20,272 nt of DNA from an uncultured Lachnospiraceae bacterium. Its GTDB lineage: Bacteria; Bacillota; Clostridia; Lachnospirales; Lachnospiraceae. Below are positions 7,632-15,549 of the stretch, one piece after another. Under the pieces are notes generated by a model that saw only the letters and a list, made by a program, of their open reading frames with translations, did not search any database and was not told the origin of the DNA. Numbering within the stretch: the first letter of the stretch is position 1; each line of letters begins with the position of its first letter. Where the stretch lies: positions 1 to 20,272 of the forward strand of contig CAJUFU010000057.1 in NCBI GenBank assembly GCA_910585555.1. Direction: 5' to 3'. The translations under genes were made by a program, and so were the position numbers.

Positions 7632-9638
7632 ATGAAACAGACCACACTTTCCAAAAACCTGTCTCGGACAGCCTTAACCCTCATCCTCTCTGCAGTCCTG
7701 ACCTTACTCGGATTGTCGGCTATTACCTGTTATGATAACAAATATATAGCAAAAGCAGTACGCACACAAGCAGATTTTACACAAATCCCCACAAAAGGCT
7801 GTTATTCGCTTGTGGACGGCTGGGAATTATATCCTGATGTTTTACTCTCCCCGGAAGACTTTTCCTCCCAGGTCTGCCAACCAAGCCCCAGCTATAACGC
7901 ATGGGCCGGCCAATACCCCAACCTTTCCTGGTTCCATAAAGACAAAAACCCCTACGGCATCGCCACATGGCGTCTGCGCCTGCAGGGGAAAGGTACGTTC
8001 ACACTCTATCTGCCGGAACCCCTCTGCGCCGCCAGGGTATTTGTGAACGGATACTGTGTCGGGCAGACGGGAGAGGTAACTTTGGAGCACTATAGGCCCC
8101 TGATTCGCGACGCTTTCTTTTCCTTTGCCTTAGACGGGGAAGCAGACCTGATCATCCAGACCGCCAACTTTTCCCATTATTACGGCGGTATCTGGTATGT
8201 TCCCATCATCGGAGATACCAACAGCATCAGCCATCTTGCCGCCGCTCGTATGCTTGTCTATGGACTGCTTTGCTTCACGGCGCTTACCCTCTCTTTGTTT
8301 TCCATCATACTCTGGAAAAACCAACAGTCCGATGCGGACCGCATGACATTCTATTTTGGCATGGTGAGCCTTTCTTTTGCCCTGCGTATCTGTTATCCCT
8401 TTTTCAGAATGTTCGGCATACCGCTGGTACGCACGCTTTATGCCCTGGAAGACGCCGCTGCGCTGTCAGGCATCTATTTTTCCATGCAGATTGCTTTCCT
8501 GCTCTTCCTGCCAAACAGCTTTCCGCGGGTAAAGAAGCTTCTTCGCATCCTTGCCTTAAGCATCCTTACTCTGGCAGTCATCCTGCCCGTACTTGTGTTT
8601 CCTTCCCTGCCCGGTTTCATCCTTCTGTATGGGCCTTTTATTTCCTGGTATAAACTGCTCATGTCCGGCCTCCTCATCAGCCTTACCGTCTATGGAAGCT
8701 TTGCCGGTGCCGGTCATACCAAAACCATCCTGGCCGCCGCCACGGCAAACAGTATCTGCCTGCTTTACAGCGTTCTTTCCATCGGATATTACGAACCCCT
8801 TGCGGGCGCCTACCCAGAAGAATATGGTACTTTCTGTATGGTCGCAGCCTTCGCCGTTTTGATGGTGCAGCGAAACCTTGCTATTGTATGGGAAAACAAG
8901 AAACTGAATTTCCATTTGCAGGAAGAAGTGAACGATAAAACAAAACATTTACAAAAACTCCTCACAGAAAGAGGACAGCTGATCGCCGAGCTGGGACACG
9001 ATATGAAATCCCCTCTGACCGCCCTTTCCAACACGGCCCAGATCATACGCCTGAACCATATTATGTTAGATGAAGATACCTGCGAGCGAATAGAACATAT
9101 AGAAGAACAGTGCCAAATTTTATCAAAGCGGCTTAAGTCCATTCAGGAGATTGCCGCCCAAACCAGCGCTCCCATGCCCATGGAACCCGTTATGCTCAAC
9201 ACTTTTCTTGCCGATATCGGCCGTAACTGCCGTCCGATCATAGAACTGAACGGCACTCATTTTATGGAAGAAATCGATTCCCATCCCTGCCGTGTCATGG
9301 CGAACCGGGAACAGCTCCTGCGGGCTCTGGAAAACCTGCTGTATAATGCCGCTAATTTCACACCGCCTGAGGGAGAAATCCTCCTGGCGCTGAGTAGTGA
9401 TGAGACATCTGCTTATATTTGTATTTCCGATACCGGATGCGGTATCGCAGAAGAAAACCTGCCCCGTATCTTCCACCGCTCCTACACCACCCGGGCCGAT
9501 CAGGGCGGGCAGGGCGGGCAGGGCCTGGGCCTTGCCATCACCCGGGCCATTATCTTAGAACACGGAGGGCAGATTGAGGCCAAGTCCAAGGAAGGGGAAG
9601 GCACCGCATTTACAATCCGTCTGCCGCTGCTTCTTTAA
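7632..9638 (+). CDS. 7TMR-DISM-type sensor histidine kinase
   Basis: This 668-residue protein has an N-terminal membrane helix (12-32) and an extracellular region of about 165 residues that ends in a jelly-roll-like part (TWRLRLQGKGTFTLYLPEPL, RVFVNGYCVG) typical of 7TMR-DISM extracellular domains. Seven membrane helices follow at about 203-415, then a coiled coil and the kinase. The H box is ELGHDMKSPLTAL (His456), the N box has Asn568 and Asn572, G1 is DTGCGIA (600-606), F is RIFHRSY and G2 is GQGLGLAI. AAAGGGAG lies seven bases before the ATG. No regulator follows; the OmpR-type regulator on the far side of the surface-protein gene is the likely partner. The extracellular domain suggests a carbohydrate or cell-wall ligand, which is inference. 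Confidence 0.9.
   Translation: MKQTTLSKNLSRTALTLILSAVLTLLGLSAITCYDNKYIAKAVRTQADFTQIPTKGCYSLVDGWELYPDVLLSPEDFSSQVCQPSPSYNAWAGQYPNLSWFHKDKNPYGIATWRLRLQGKGTFTLYLPEPLCAARVFVNGYCVGQTGEVTLEHYRPLIRDAFFSFALDGEADLIIQTANFSHYYGGIWYVPIIGDTNSISHLAAARMLVYGLLCFTALTLSLFSIILWKNQQSDADRMTFYFGMVSLSFALRICYPFFRMFGIPLVRTLYALEDAAALSGIYFSMQIAFLLFLPNSFPRVKKLLRILALSILTLAVILPVLVFPSLPGFILLYGPFISWYKLLMSGLLISLTVYGSFAGAGHTKTILAAATANSICLLYSVLSIGYYEPLAGAYPEEYGTFCMVAAFAVLMVQRNLAIVWENKKLNFHLQEEVNDKTKHLQKLLTERGQLIAELGHDMKSPLTALSNTAQIIRLNHIMLDEDTCERIEHIEEQCQILSKRLKSIQEIAAQTSAPMPMEPVMLNTFLADIGRNCRPIIELNGTHFMEEIDSHPCRVMANREQLLRALENLLYNAANFTPPEGEILLALSSDETSAYICISDTGCGIAEENLPRIFHRSYTTRADQGGQGGQGLGLAITRAIILEHGGQIEAKSKEGEGTAFTIRLPLLL
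9503..9529 (+). repeat. Tandem 9-bp repeat with G-quadruplex pattern
   Basis: GGGCGGGCA occurs twice in tandem (9503-9511 and 9512-9520), followed by GGGCCTGGG. This gives six G3 tracts in 27 bases within the ATP-lid coding region of the kinase and encodes a GGQGGQG run just before the G2 box. Confidence 0.6.
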
Positions 9639-9667
9639 TGTATTCTTATATACTCCGGCAGAGTTAT

Positions 9668-10681
9668 CTACTTACAGTACTCTTCCACAATCCGAACCGC
9701 TATCTCCCGGGCAGCTACGCTGGATACATCGCCCTCCTCTGTCTGCCCCAGATAGACACAGAAATATACATTTCCATCCCCGCGCTCGGCAAATCCTGTA
9801 AACCAGGCGTCCACAACAATACCCTCAACCTTGCCCATGCCGGTCTTGCCATAAATTGGAACAACCGTCTCCTCCGGTTCCAGGACAAGCATAACTTGTT
9901 TTAACGCATCTAACGTCTCTTCTGAACAGACCGAATCCGGTCCGAAGATGCGTTCCATTACTTCCGTCTGTTCTTTCGGGGAAATCTTTAGAGAGGATTC
10001 CACCCAGAATCCGGTTAAGGCCCGATTGTTATTATTCCTATTCAGCCGCCCCTCCCAGTCGGAAATATCACAATTGCCATAGGCTAACTGATCAAGCCCC
10101 TCCTGCACCATCTCCGGGCCCATCTCGTCTATGACCTCCCGAAAATACCAGACGCAGGATGCACGAAAAGCCTCCGCAAAGGCAATATCCTGATTCCAGC
10201 TTTCATTCCAAAATATCTCTCCGCTCCATGCACGGGTGGAATCTTCCGGCTTAAGAATACCGTTTTCCATGGCAATCATGGAAGAAATAATCTTAAACGT
10301 GGAGCAGGGTGAACGCCTGGTATTGGCCAGCTCCTTATTGTATATCAGATAGCGTGACGCATCGGCATCATATAGAACTGCCGCCCCATTTAATCCCTCA
10401 AAATATGCAGACCAGTCTGCCTCAAGCAGTTCCGGTTCCTGTATTGCCTCCTGAGAAGACACCGGTTTGACACGCTGGGAAATAGCTTCTTCCTCAGATG
10501 CCTCTTTTATCTCCCGCTCAGCCGGTTCAGTTTCTGCTACCGCATTTTGGGTTTCTTCCGAACTGTTTCCGGAATCTGCCGTTGCTGCATTTTTGTCTGC
10601 GCTGCATCCCCATAACAGAAAGATGCTGCCTATGAAGCCATATATGAATTTCCTATATCTTTTATAGTTCTTGATTTTCAT
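9668..10681 (-). CDS. Class D (OXA-like) beta-lactamase lipoprotein
   Basis: This 337-residue protein has a lipoprotein signal (FLLWGC, Cys26), an acidic Ser/Glu-rich linker (30-85) and a penicillin-recognising domain. The class D motifs are complete: S127-T-F-K130 with the lysine that is carboxylated in OXA enzymes, S175-C-V177, Y201-G-N203, Trp226 in GFWVESSLKIS, and K279-T-G281 in YGKTGMG. Length and motif spacing fit an enzyme rather than the sensor part of BlaR1, as no membrane metallopeptidase is attached. It would sit on the outer face of the membrane and hydrolyse beta-lactams or bind cell-wall peptides. The ribosome site is poor (TAGGA one base from the ATG). It lies 72 bases after the GNAT gene. 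Activity cannot be judged from sequence. Confidence 0.85.
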   Translation of the reverse strand: MKIKNYKRYRKFIYGFIGSIFLLWGCSADKNAATADSGNSSEETQNAVAETEPAEREIKEASEEEAISQRVKPVSSQEAIQEPELLEADWSAYFEGLNGAAVLYDADASRYLIYNKELANTRRSPCSTFKIISSMIAMENGILKPEDSTRAWSGEIFWNESWNQDIAFAEAFRASCVWYFREVIDEMGPEMVQEGLDQLAYGNCDISDWEGRLNRNNNNRALTGFWVESSLKISPKEQTEVMERIFGPDSVCSEETLDALKQVMLVLEPEETVVPIYGKTGMGKVEGIVVDAWFTGFAERGDGNVYFCVYLGQTEEGDVSSVAAREIAVRIVEEYCK

Positions 10682-10753
10682 TTCCTAATCATACCCCGTG
10701 ATTTTCCTAGTGTTTTCCTGTCTGGCAGTCTTTCTAAGTATTCCTTTTGTCTC

Positions 10754-11272
10754 TTATGCTTTCCTGTTTGTTTGATTTGAACGATAATACTGCACCTCCT
10801 GCAACATCTTCCCGCCGATCTCATGGTCCATGACATGTTCGGTGGGTGTAAAACCACACTTTTCATAAAATTTCCTGGCGCGCTGATTTTGAGCAAGCAC
10901 CCACAAAAAGATGTCCTGATAACCAAACTTCTCCAATTCTGCGACCGCCGCCTCAAGCAGTCTCCTGCCGTATCCTTTGCCCATATATTGCGGCAGCATA
11001 TAAATGGATATAATCTCTCCAAATCCGCTAAACTGTTCCCATCTTGACTGACTGTAACTGGACGTGCCAATCAATTGCCCATCCTCTACTACCACAAGAG
11101 AACCTACCCCCTTCCGGTCTAGACAATAAGCCCAGCGTCCCTCCGGAATACTGTCCAAAAATTCCTGCGGAACAATACCCCTGTAGGCAAATCTCCATCC
11201 TTCCTCATAGATATGGCTGATAGCCATTCTGTCATCGTTTTCCTGTATATGCCTGATTTCCAACCGTTTCAT
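10754..11272 (-). CDS. GNAT-family N-acetyltransferase
   Basis: This 172-residue single GNAT domain has the acetyl-CoA pyrophosphate loop in QYMGKGYGRRLLEAAV (Gln95-Gly102). Further family marks are the preceding beta-strand IISIYMLP, and LWVLAQNQRARKFYEKCGF near the C terminus. The acceptor substrate is unknown. ATG 11272 is chosen because GGAGG stands directly ahead, although the one-base gap is unusually short; an alternative TTG start lies at 11287. The start lies inside the 3' end of the DUF1848 gene (overlap of about 41 bases), so translation is probably coupled. The neighbouring beta-lactamase does not by itself imply a resistance role. Confidence 0.85.
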   Translation of the reverse strand: MKRLEIRHIQENDDRMAISHIYEEGWRFAYRGIVPQEFLDSIPEGRWAYCLDRKGVGSLVVVEDGQLIGTSSYSQSRWEQFSGFGEIISIYMLPQYMGKGYGRRLLEAAVAELEKFGYQDIFLWVLAQNQRARKFYEKCGFTPTEHVMDHEIGGKMLQEVQYYRSNQTNRKA

Positions 11273-12227
11273 TCCTCCACATGTCAAGCCGCAGTTGCCC
11301 GTCCCTTACAGACTTCACCTGCCTTACTGTGATGTTATCTTCCTTTTCTATTTCTCCACAGAGAAGCGGGGATGACGGGTTGTATTTCCTGCTGTTTGCC
11401 GCCACGCTTTCCTGCTTGTGATTGGCATAACAATACACGCAACCGTTTGGGCAGGTATCATAGACACCCACATCAATACTTTCCATGCATCCGCACTCTG
11501 CGCGCTGGTTTCTGTCCTTACCCACATGCATCTGACAGCCAATGATAGATTCTATCAGCTTTTTATCAATACAACAGCTATGAGTGATACCATAGCTTTC
11601 CAAATCCATTTTCTCGGTACAGCTTACCATCTCCATACCGTTTTCCCGGGCAATGTCACAAAGCTTCTTGGCAAAAACAGCCAACTGTGCTTCTTCCAAA
11701 TCATAAACCCGCATTAAATCCAGGCTTTTCCTATTTTTTGCATACCTGTCCACGAAACTGATCACACACTTGCCGGTATATCCCCGCAGTGCGCCGGCTA
11801 TCTGGGCAAATGCATTTATATGGTAAGCCGGTGTGTACTTATCATTGAAAAGAATGGGGTCGTATCTCCAAATCACTTTTTCTGGGCCAATCCTCGCAGA
11901 CAGGGTTTGAAATGCCGGTATAATAGCACCCTTTTTCTGAAGCACATGGGGTTCTATATCTGTTCCGTAGGGTGTGAGCGTGCACTGAAAATAAAAGGGA
12001 TAACCTTTCAACTCATCCATTCTTGGAAACATCGGCGCCGGATTTTTCGTCCAGAACACAATACAATCTACAACTTTCGGCGATATTCTGATTTCGCTCA
12101 CCTGATGCCTGTTCACAGGGTTTCTGACATACAGGAAGCCTTCTTTGATGCGGTTGTAAAACCAATCGGCGTAATAACAGGGGATGTCCGTCCGCCTGCT
12201 GGCACTTAGTATCATGTTGATTCTCAT
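11232..12227 (-). CDS. DUF1848 family protein with C-terminal Cys cluster
   Basis: The 331 residues match the DUF1848 pattern: an ILSASRRTDIPCYYADWF start, VFWTKNPAPM, FQCTLTPYG, IWRYDPILF and SFVDRYAKN. Near the C terminus is C259-PNG-C263-VY-C266-YAN, a CxxxCxxC cluster like that of radical SAM enzymes, with Cys245 and Cys247 before it. The reaction is not known to me; an iron-sulfur, possibly radical SAM-like, role is inference. The gene is first in a minus-strand group with GNAT and class D beta-lactamase genes and overlaps the GNAT start. The ribosome site is weak, and a second ATG (MILSAS) four codons in is an alternative start. Confidence 0.85.
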   Translation of the reverse strand: MRINMILSASRRTDIPCYYADWFYNRIKEGFLYVRNPVNRHQVSEIRISPKVVDCIVFWTKNPAPMFPRMDELKGYPFYFQCTLTPYGTDIEPHVLQKKGAIIPAFQTLSARIGPEKVIWRYDPILFNDKYTPAYHINAFAQIAGALRGYTGKCVISFVDRYAKNRKSLDLMRVYDLEEAQLAVFAKKLCDIARENGMEMVSCTEKMDLESYGITHSCCIDKKLIESIIGCQMHVGKDRNQRAECGCMESIDVGVYDTCPNGCVYCYANHKQESVAANSRKYNPSSPLLCGEIEKEDNITVRQVKSVRDGQLRLDMWRNETVGNQAYTGKR

Positions 12228-12247
12228 TTCTTTTATACTTTTATCCC

Positions 12248-12276
12248 ATTCTATCTTTATGTTTTATGGAAGTCAA
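12248..12276 (-). promoter_or_regulatory. SigA-type promoter of the DUF1848 operon
   Basis: On the minus strand TTGACT, a 17-base spacer and TAGAAT form a good promoter. The -10 ends 20 bases before the ATG at 12227, so the 5' leader would be only about 14 bases. Confidence 0.6.
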
Positions 12277-12457
12277 TATTGGAAACCTGCTGGATAACGA
12301 GGCATATCAACGCCGTAATAAAATCTGCCGCTTTTCTCTTGACAGCTTCTGTAGAAAGATGCAAATTTCGTTCCACTTTAACTAACAGCAAGTGGCTGGA
12401 TGGGGACGAGTAAAGCAGTAACCCGGCCCAACGGTTGACTTCTCCGTAAAAGAAGAA
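12277..12457. other. Intergenic stretch without recognisable gene
   Basis: The 349-base gap between DUF1848 and the exosortase gene contains the DUF1848 promoter at its left and a strong hairpin terminator at its right. A 74-codon open frame on the minus strand (12257-12481) has no ribosome site or family likeness and overlaps both signals. I see nothing else here beyond a small CCACTT/AAGTGG inverted repeat. Confidence 0.5.
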
Positions 12458-12493
12458 GAGACCTGATAAATGTCGCATCATTTATCGGGTCTC
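12458..12493 (-). terminator. Strong hairpin terminator after the exosortase gene
   Basis: GAGACCTGATAAATG (12458-12472) pairs with CATTTATCGGGTCTC (12479-12493) in a 15-bp stem with one G-U pair and a six-base loop. On the minus strand it is followed by TCTTCTTCTTTT, on the plus strand by a shorter T-run, so it may act in both directions. Confidence 0.65.
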
Positions 12494-12576
12494 ATTCCTT
12501 TTTGTGAGATACTTGAATATCTATTCTTTTATCATTTGTATTCTAACACAGGAAAATAACCTTTACAATATCTTTT

Positions 12577-13377
12577 TCAGTTTTTAGACGCTTTCCGAAA
12601 GAAAATAGAAAATACCACCGCCCACACCACAATACACGCCCCTGCAACCGACACCGCATACTCCCCAAATCCTGTCCATTCATGATACCACAATCTTTTT
12701 GCAAACGGCAGGAGCAGCACAATGGAAAGATACCAAAATACCGGAACAAATAATCTGTTTCTGTCTGTCGTCAAAGTTACACGCAGATACAGCACACATA
12801 AAGCCGTAAAATAGACAACCGTTCCAATCAAAGTGTGCAGTCTGTCAGGCGTAAGCCATTCATGAAACAGATGCAGCCTGTCCAGCAAAATGGGAAGCCT
12901 GATTGCAAGAACAATACGGATACCGTTTACAAAGATTGTAAAAAGATATGCCAAAGTAATACAAAACACAAGCCATCTGCACTTACACTGCACATCTTTC
13001 CTGCCCCTATGGGGCTCATGTAAAACAGTATCGCCCTGTAACAATTGTCCCGTATATACATTCTCGGATATACTACTACCTCTGCTCTCCAGCATAAACA
13101 CCAGCATCAAAAAGGTCAGCAGCATAAAGCGGCACCCGGAGCAGGAGGCGGCAATCAAAAATTGATACCCATGATTCACATATCCCTGGTGAGGCATATA
13201 TTCAAAAGATATCCCGCCGAGAATACCGGCCCACCCTGCGGTGGGCGCCAGTATCCACTTAAGAACATCCGTGTCGCTTGTCCTGGCAAAATAGCGCATG
13301 ATAAGCGTCACCAAGACTGCCGCCAGATAAAGGGGCCAGTTATTTTGTATCTTTGCTCTCAACTGTGTTTTGATCAT
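12577..13377 (-). CDS. xrtK: Exosortase family protein (exosortase K-like)
   Basis: This polytopic membrane protein of 266 residues has about seven hydrophobic segments. The exosortase/archaeosortase signatures appear in the right order: Cys79 in AASCSGCRFM, Arg154 in FVNGIRIVLAIRL, and His181 in DRLHTLIGTVVYF. These would form the Cys/Arg/His triad that cuts PEP-CTERM-type sorting signals. A YMPHQGYVNHGYQFLIA segment precedes the Cys. ATG 13377 follows AAGG at six bases and overlaps the 3' end of the VIT/VWA gene by 38 bases, so translation is probably coupled. That neighbour carries a matching C-terminal signal. The pairing with a VIT-domain protein recalls the exosortase K/MSEP-CTERM arrangement; the subfamily name is from memory and less certain than the superfamily. 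A strong terminator follows. Confidence 0.78.
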   Translation of the reverse strand: MIKTQLRAKIQNNWPLYLAAVLVTLIMRYFARTSDTDVLKWILAPTAGWAGILGGISFEYMPHQGYVNHGYQFLIAASCSGCRFMLLTFLMLVFMLESRGSSISENVYTGQLLQGDTVLHEPHRGRKDVQCKCRWLVFCITLAYLFTIFVNGIRIVLAIRLPILLDRLHLFHEWLTPDRLHTLIGTVVYFTALCVLYLRVTLTTDRNRLFVPVFWYLSIVLLLPFAKRLWYHEWTGFGEYAVSVAGACIVVWAVVFSIFFRKASKN

Positions 13378-15445
13378 ATGCACCTTCGTCCCCCATCGTT
13401 CCTGTGACAAGGCAGGCAGTTATTTTGCTCCCCTGTCTTCGTTGCCAATATATCCTTCCTATGAACAGGATAAGAACCAGTATTCCTAAAAACCAAACAC
13501 TGCCAGGCTCCGAACCCACACGATATCCCAGGGCCAAATCGGATACTTCCAGCGGAAGCGGCAGAGGCTGGTCCACATCTGTTGCACTGCCCTCCGGATT
13601 ACGCACAACGTCCAACACGGCAATAAAGGAAGTATAGGGCGTAATCATATGATAATCCAATCCAATCTGCGTCACTTCTTTCTGCACACTGGGACTATCA
13701 GTCCCATGTCCATAATCCGTCAGGCGCTCTACTCTTTTGCGTGCCCAAAGATATCCTATGGTGTCATTGTCTCTGGTAACTGCATCTGCCACATTGATTG
13801 TCTCAGAATATTTCCCTTTGCCGGTTATCCCTTCAATCTGAATTGTTCCGGCCGCCTCGCCTTTCCATTTTCCAAGCAGGACAACAGGCTTCTTGGCATA
13901 GAGCGTGGGCAGCACAGCCGGCTCCACATCATAGGTGTCAAACCCGTCAAAAGACACTTTAATATTCGTCATAACCGGCGACTGTATGTAGGTACGGAAC
14001 TGTTCCGCCGTCCGGGCTGCTTCTCCTGTATCGGTAACAATAAAAGGTTCTCCCTGTCCGATAGATGCAATCCCTTCAATCAAGTAACGGTTGACCGCAT
14101 CTCCAATACCGAAAGAAAAGAAATCCGCCCGCTCCATATTGTCATTGATGATTTTAAATATCTCCTTCTCACCGCTTATATAACCATCGCTTATGATCAC
14201 GATGTTGCGGGAGATATTGGGCATAGCCGGCGTATGTACCGCATCCTGCAATGCCTCGGCAAGTTCTGTACCGCCTGTACCCGACTGCTCTTTGATCAGA
14301 CACGCGGCCTTGTTGATATTTTCCTGTGTGGCAGGCACGCTCCGCTCCGCCATCTTAAGCGCTGTACCTGAAAAGAGAATCAAATTAAAGCAGTCCGTCT
14401 CCCGAAGCCCGGAAACCAGGTTATAAATCAGGCCCTTGGCCGTTTCCAACGGAAAGCCCTCCATAGAGCCGGACACATCCAGCACAAATATGTATTCTCT
14501 GGGCGGAATTTCTTCCACTTCACATCGTTCCGGCGGCTGTACCATCAACATGAAAAAGTTCTCTTTCTCGCCTTTGCTGGTAATCAGTCCGGTACTGATC
14601 TGTTCCCCGGTCAGCTTATAATTCAGGATAAAGTCCCGGTTGCCCGCATAATCCGCAGGATTCTTTAAGCTGACATCTGCCATCGTATCATCCTTAGATA
14701 CAACCTGAATCTCATGGGAACTGCTGGTCAGCTCTGCGATGGGCACCCCGGCAGAAACCGAAACATGGATACGGTACTGATCGGACGGCGCAGAACCGTT
14801 GGCCAGATACGGCATTCCCGTCCACTCTTCCCTGGTTCCGGTATCGTCTAATTCAGGACTCACATAACGGGGCCCTACAACCGTCGGATAGACAAACTGA
14901 TAAATCCCTTCTGACGGTATGATCATTTCCGTATAGTGCAGCTCTATACGCACCTGATCACCGGGCATGATATTGGCCACATCCATGGTAAATACATTGG
15001 CCCTTTCTTCGGATAGCATGGAAGCGCTTTTGCCCTCGCTTTTGGCCTCTTCGAATTCTTCCTTTGCTTCCTCCTTCTCCTTGATGACTGCTTTCACAAT
15101 CTGATTGCCAATCAGCATCTGCATACCATGCACGGTCACTTTTGTGGATGCCGGAAAGACGTAACTAGCATTGATCGGCTGGCTTCCTTCGTTGGCATAA
15201 GTCTGTACCACATAGGTATCCGCTATCATCCCCTCAATGGACACATTGACATCCGTACTTTTCAGCGGAAAGCTGTCCAATCCCGGCTCCTTACTTTCCA
15301 CATAAAAATAGGGCGAACACGTCTTATCTTCGTTCTCTTCGTCTTCCTCGGCATGTACGACAGGTACTTGGTTCATGAAAAGAAGACACACCAGCAGGAT
15401 GCATAGCAGTCTGCTTCGTTTGTTGCCTTTGTTGTACTGTTTCAT
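13340..15445 (-). CDS. VIT/VWA surface protein with PEP-CTERM-like C terminus
   Basis: This 701-residue protein has a signal peptide (RLLCILLVCLLFMNQVPVVH), a vault/inter-alpha-trypsin (VIT) domain at about 55-195 and a von Willebrand A domain at about 315-485. The MIDAS is complete: D323-V-S-G-S327, Thr393 in TGGTEL and Asp420 in IISDGY. A beta-rich part follows. The C terminus has GSEPGSVWFLG (643-653), a membrane helix to about 663 and RIYWQRRQ, closely resembling the EP motif, helix and basic cluster of PEP-CTERM signals. A further tail of about 30 residues overlaps the exosortase start and is unusual for such signals. The protein is probably exported, processed by the adjacent exosortase and acts in metal-dependent adhesion. 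The ATG overlaps the stop of a four-codon leader ORF. Confidence 0.85.
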   Translation of the reverse strand: MKQYNKGNKRSRLLCILLVCLLFMNQVPVVHAEEDEENEDKTCSPYFYVESKEPGLDSFPLKSTDVNVSIEGMIADTYVVQTYANEGSQPINASYVFPASTKVTVHGMQMLIGNQIVKAVIKEKEEAKEEFEEAKSEGKSASMLSEERANVFTMDVANIMPGDQVRIELHYTEMIIPSEGIYQFVYPTVVGPRYVSPELDDTGTREEWTGMPYLANGSAPSDQYRIHVSVSAGVPIAELTSSSHEIQVVSKDDTMADVSLKNPADYAGNRDFILNYKLTGEQISTGLITSKGEKENFFMLMVQPPERCEVEEIPPREYIFVLDVSGSMEGFPLETAKGLIYNLVSGLRETDCFNLILFSGTALKMAERSVPATQENINKAACLIKEQSGTGGTELAEALQDAVHTPAMPNISRNIVIISDGYISGEKEIFKIINDNMERADFFSFGIGDAVNRYLIEGIASIGQGEPFIVTDTGEAARTAEQFRTYIQSPVMTNIKVSFDGFDTYDVEPAVLPTLYAKKPVVLLGKWKGEAAGTIQIEGITGKGKYSETINVADAVTRDNDTIGYLWARKRVERLTDYGHGTDSPSVQKEVTQIGLDYHMITPYTSFIAVLDVVRNPEGSATDVDQPLPLPLEVSDLALGYRVGSEPGSVWFLGILVLILFIGRIYWQRRQGSKITACLVTGTMGDEGAYDQNTVESKDTK

Positions 15446-15446
15446 A

Positions 15447-15461
15447 GTCTCTTCATCCCTT
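15447..15461 (-). CDS. Four-codon leader ORF overlapping the VIT/VWA start
   Basis: On the minus strand ATG AAG AGA CTA TGA has an AGGAGG ribosome site about five bases ahead. Its stop TGA shares bases with the ATG of the VIT/VWA gene at 15445. The large gene itself lacks a well-placed ribosome site (AGGAGG is 16 bases away), so it may depend on reinitiation or coupling. Whether the peptide is made is unknown; coordinates are good to a base or two. Confidence 0.35.
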
Positions 15462-15549
15462 CCTCCTACGGTTCTAATGTTTCACAGGGCAGTTCCTTTT
15501 CCGGAAACGGTTTGATCACTTCCCTGACTGTTTCTTTCATGCTACAGTA

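Noticed and set aside
10678..11070. 130-codon minus-strand frame ending at the beta-lactamase start
   Set aside because: It overlaps the GNAT gene in another frame and the GNAT frame has the conserved motifs.
12257..12481. 74-codon minus-strand frame in the gap before the exosortase gene
   Set aside because: It has no ribosome site, no recognisable domain, and runs across a terminator hairpin and the DUF1848 promoter.
13649..14371. 240-codon open frame on the plus strand
   Set aside because: It is antisense to the VIT/VWA gene, shows no family likeness and has no ribosome site; it is a by-product of the real gene's codon pattern.
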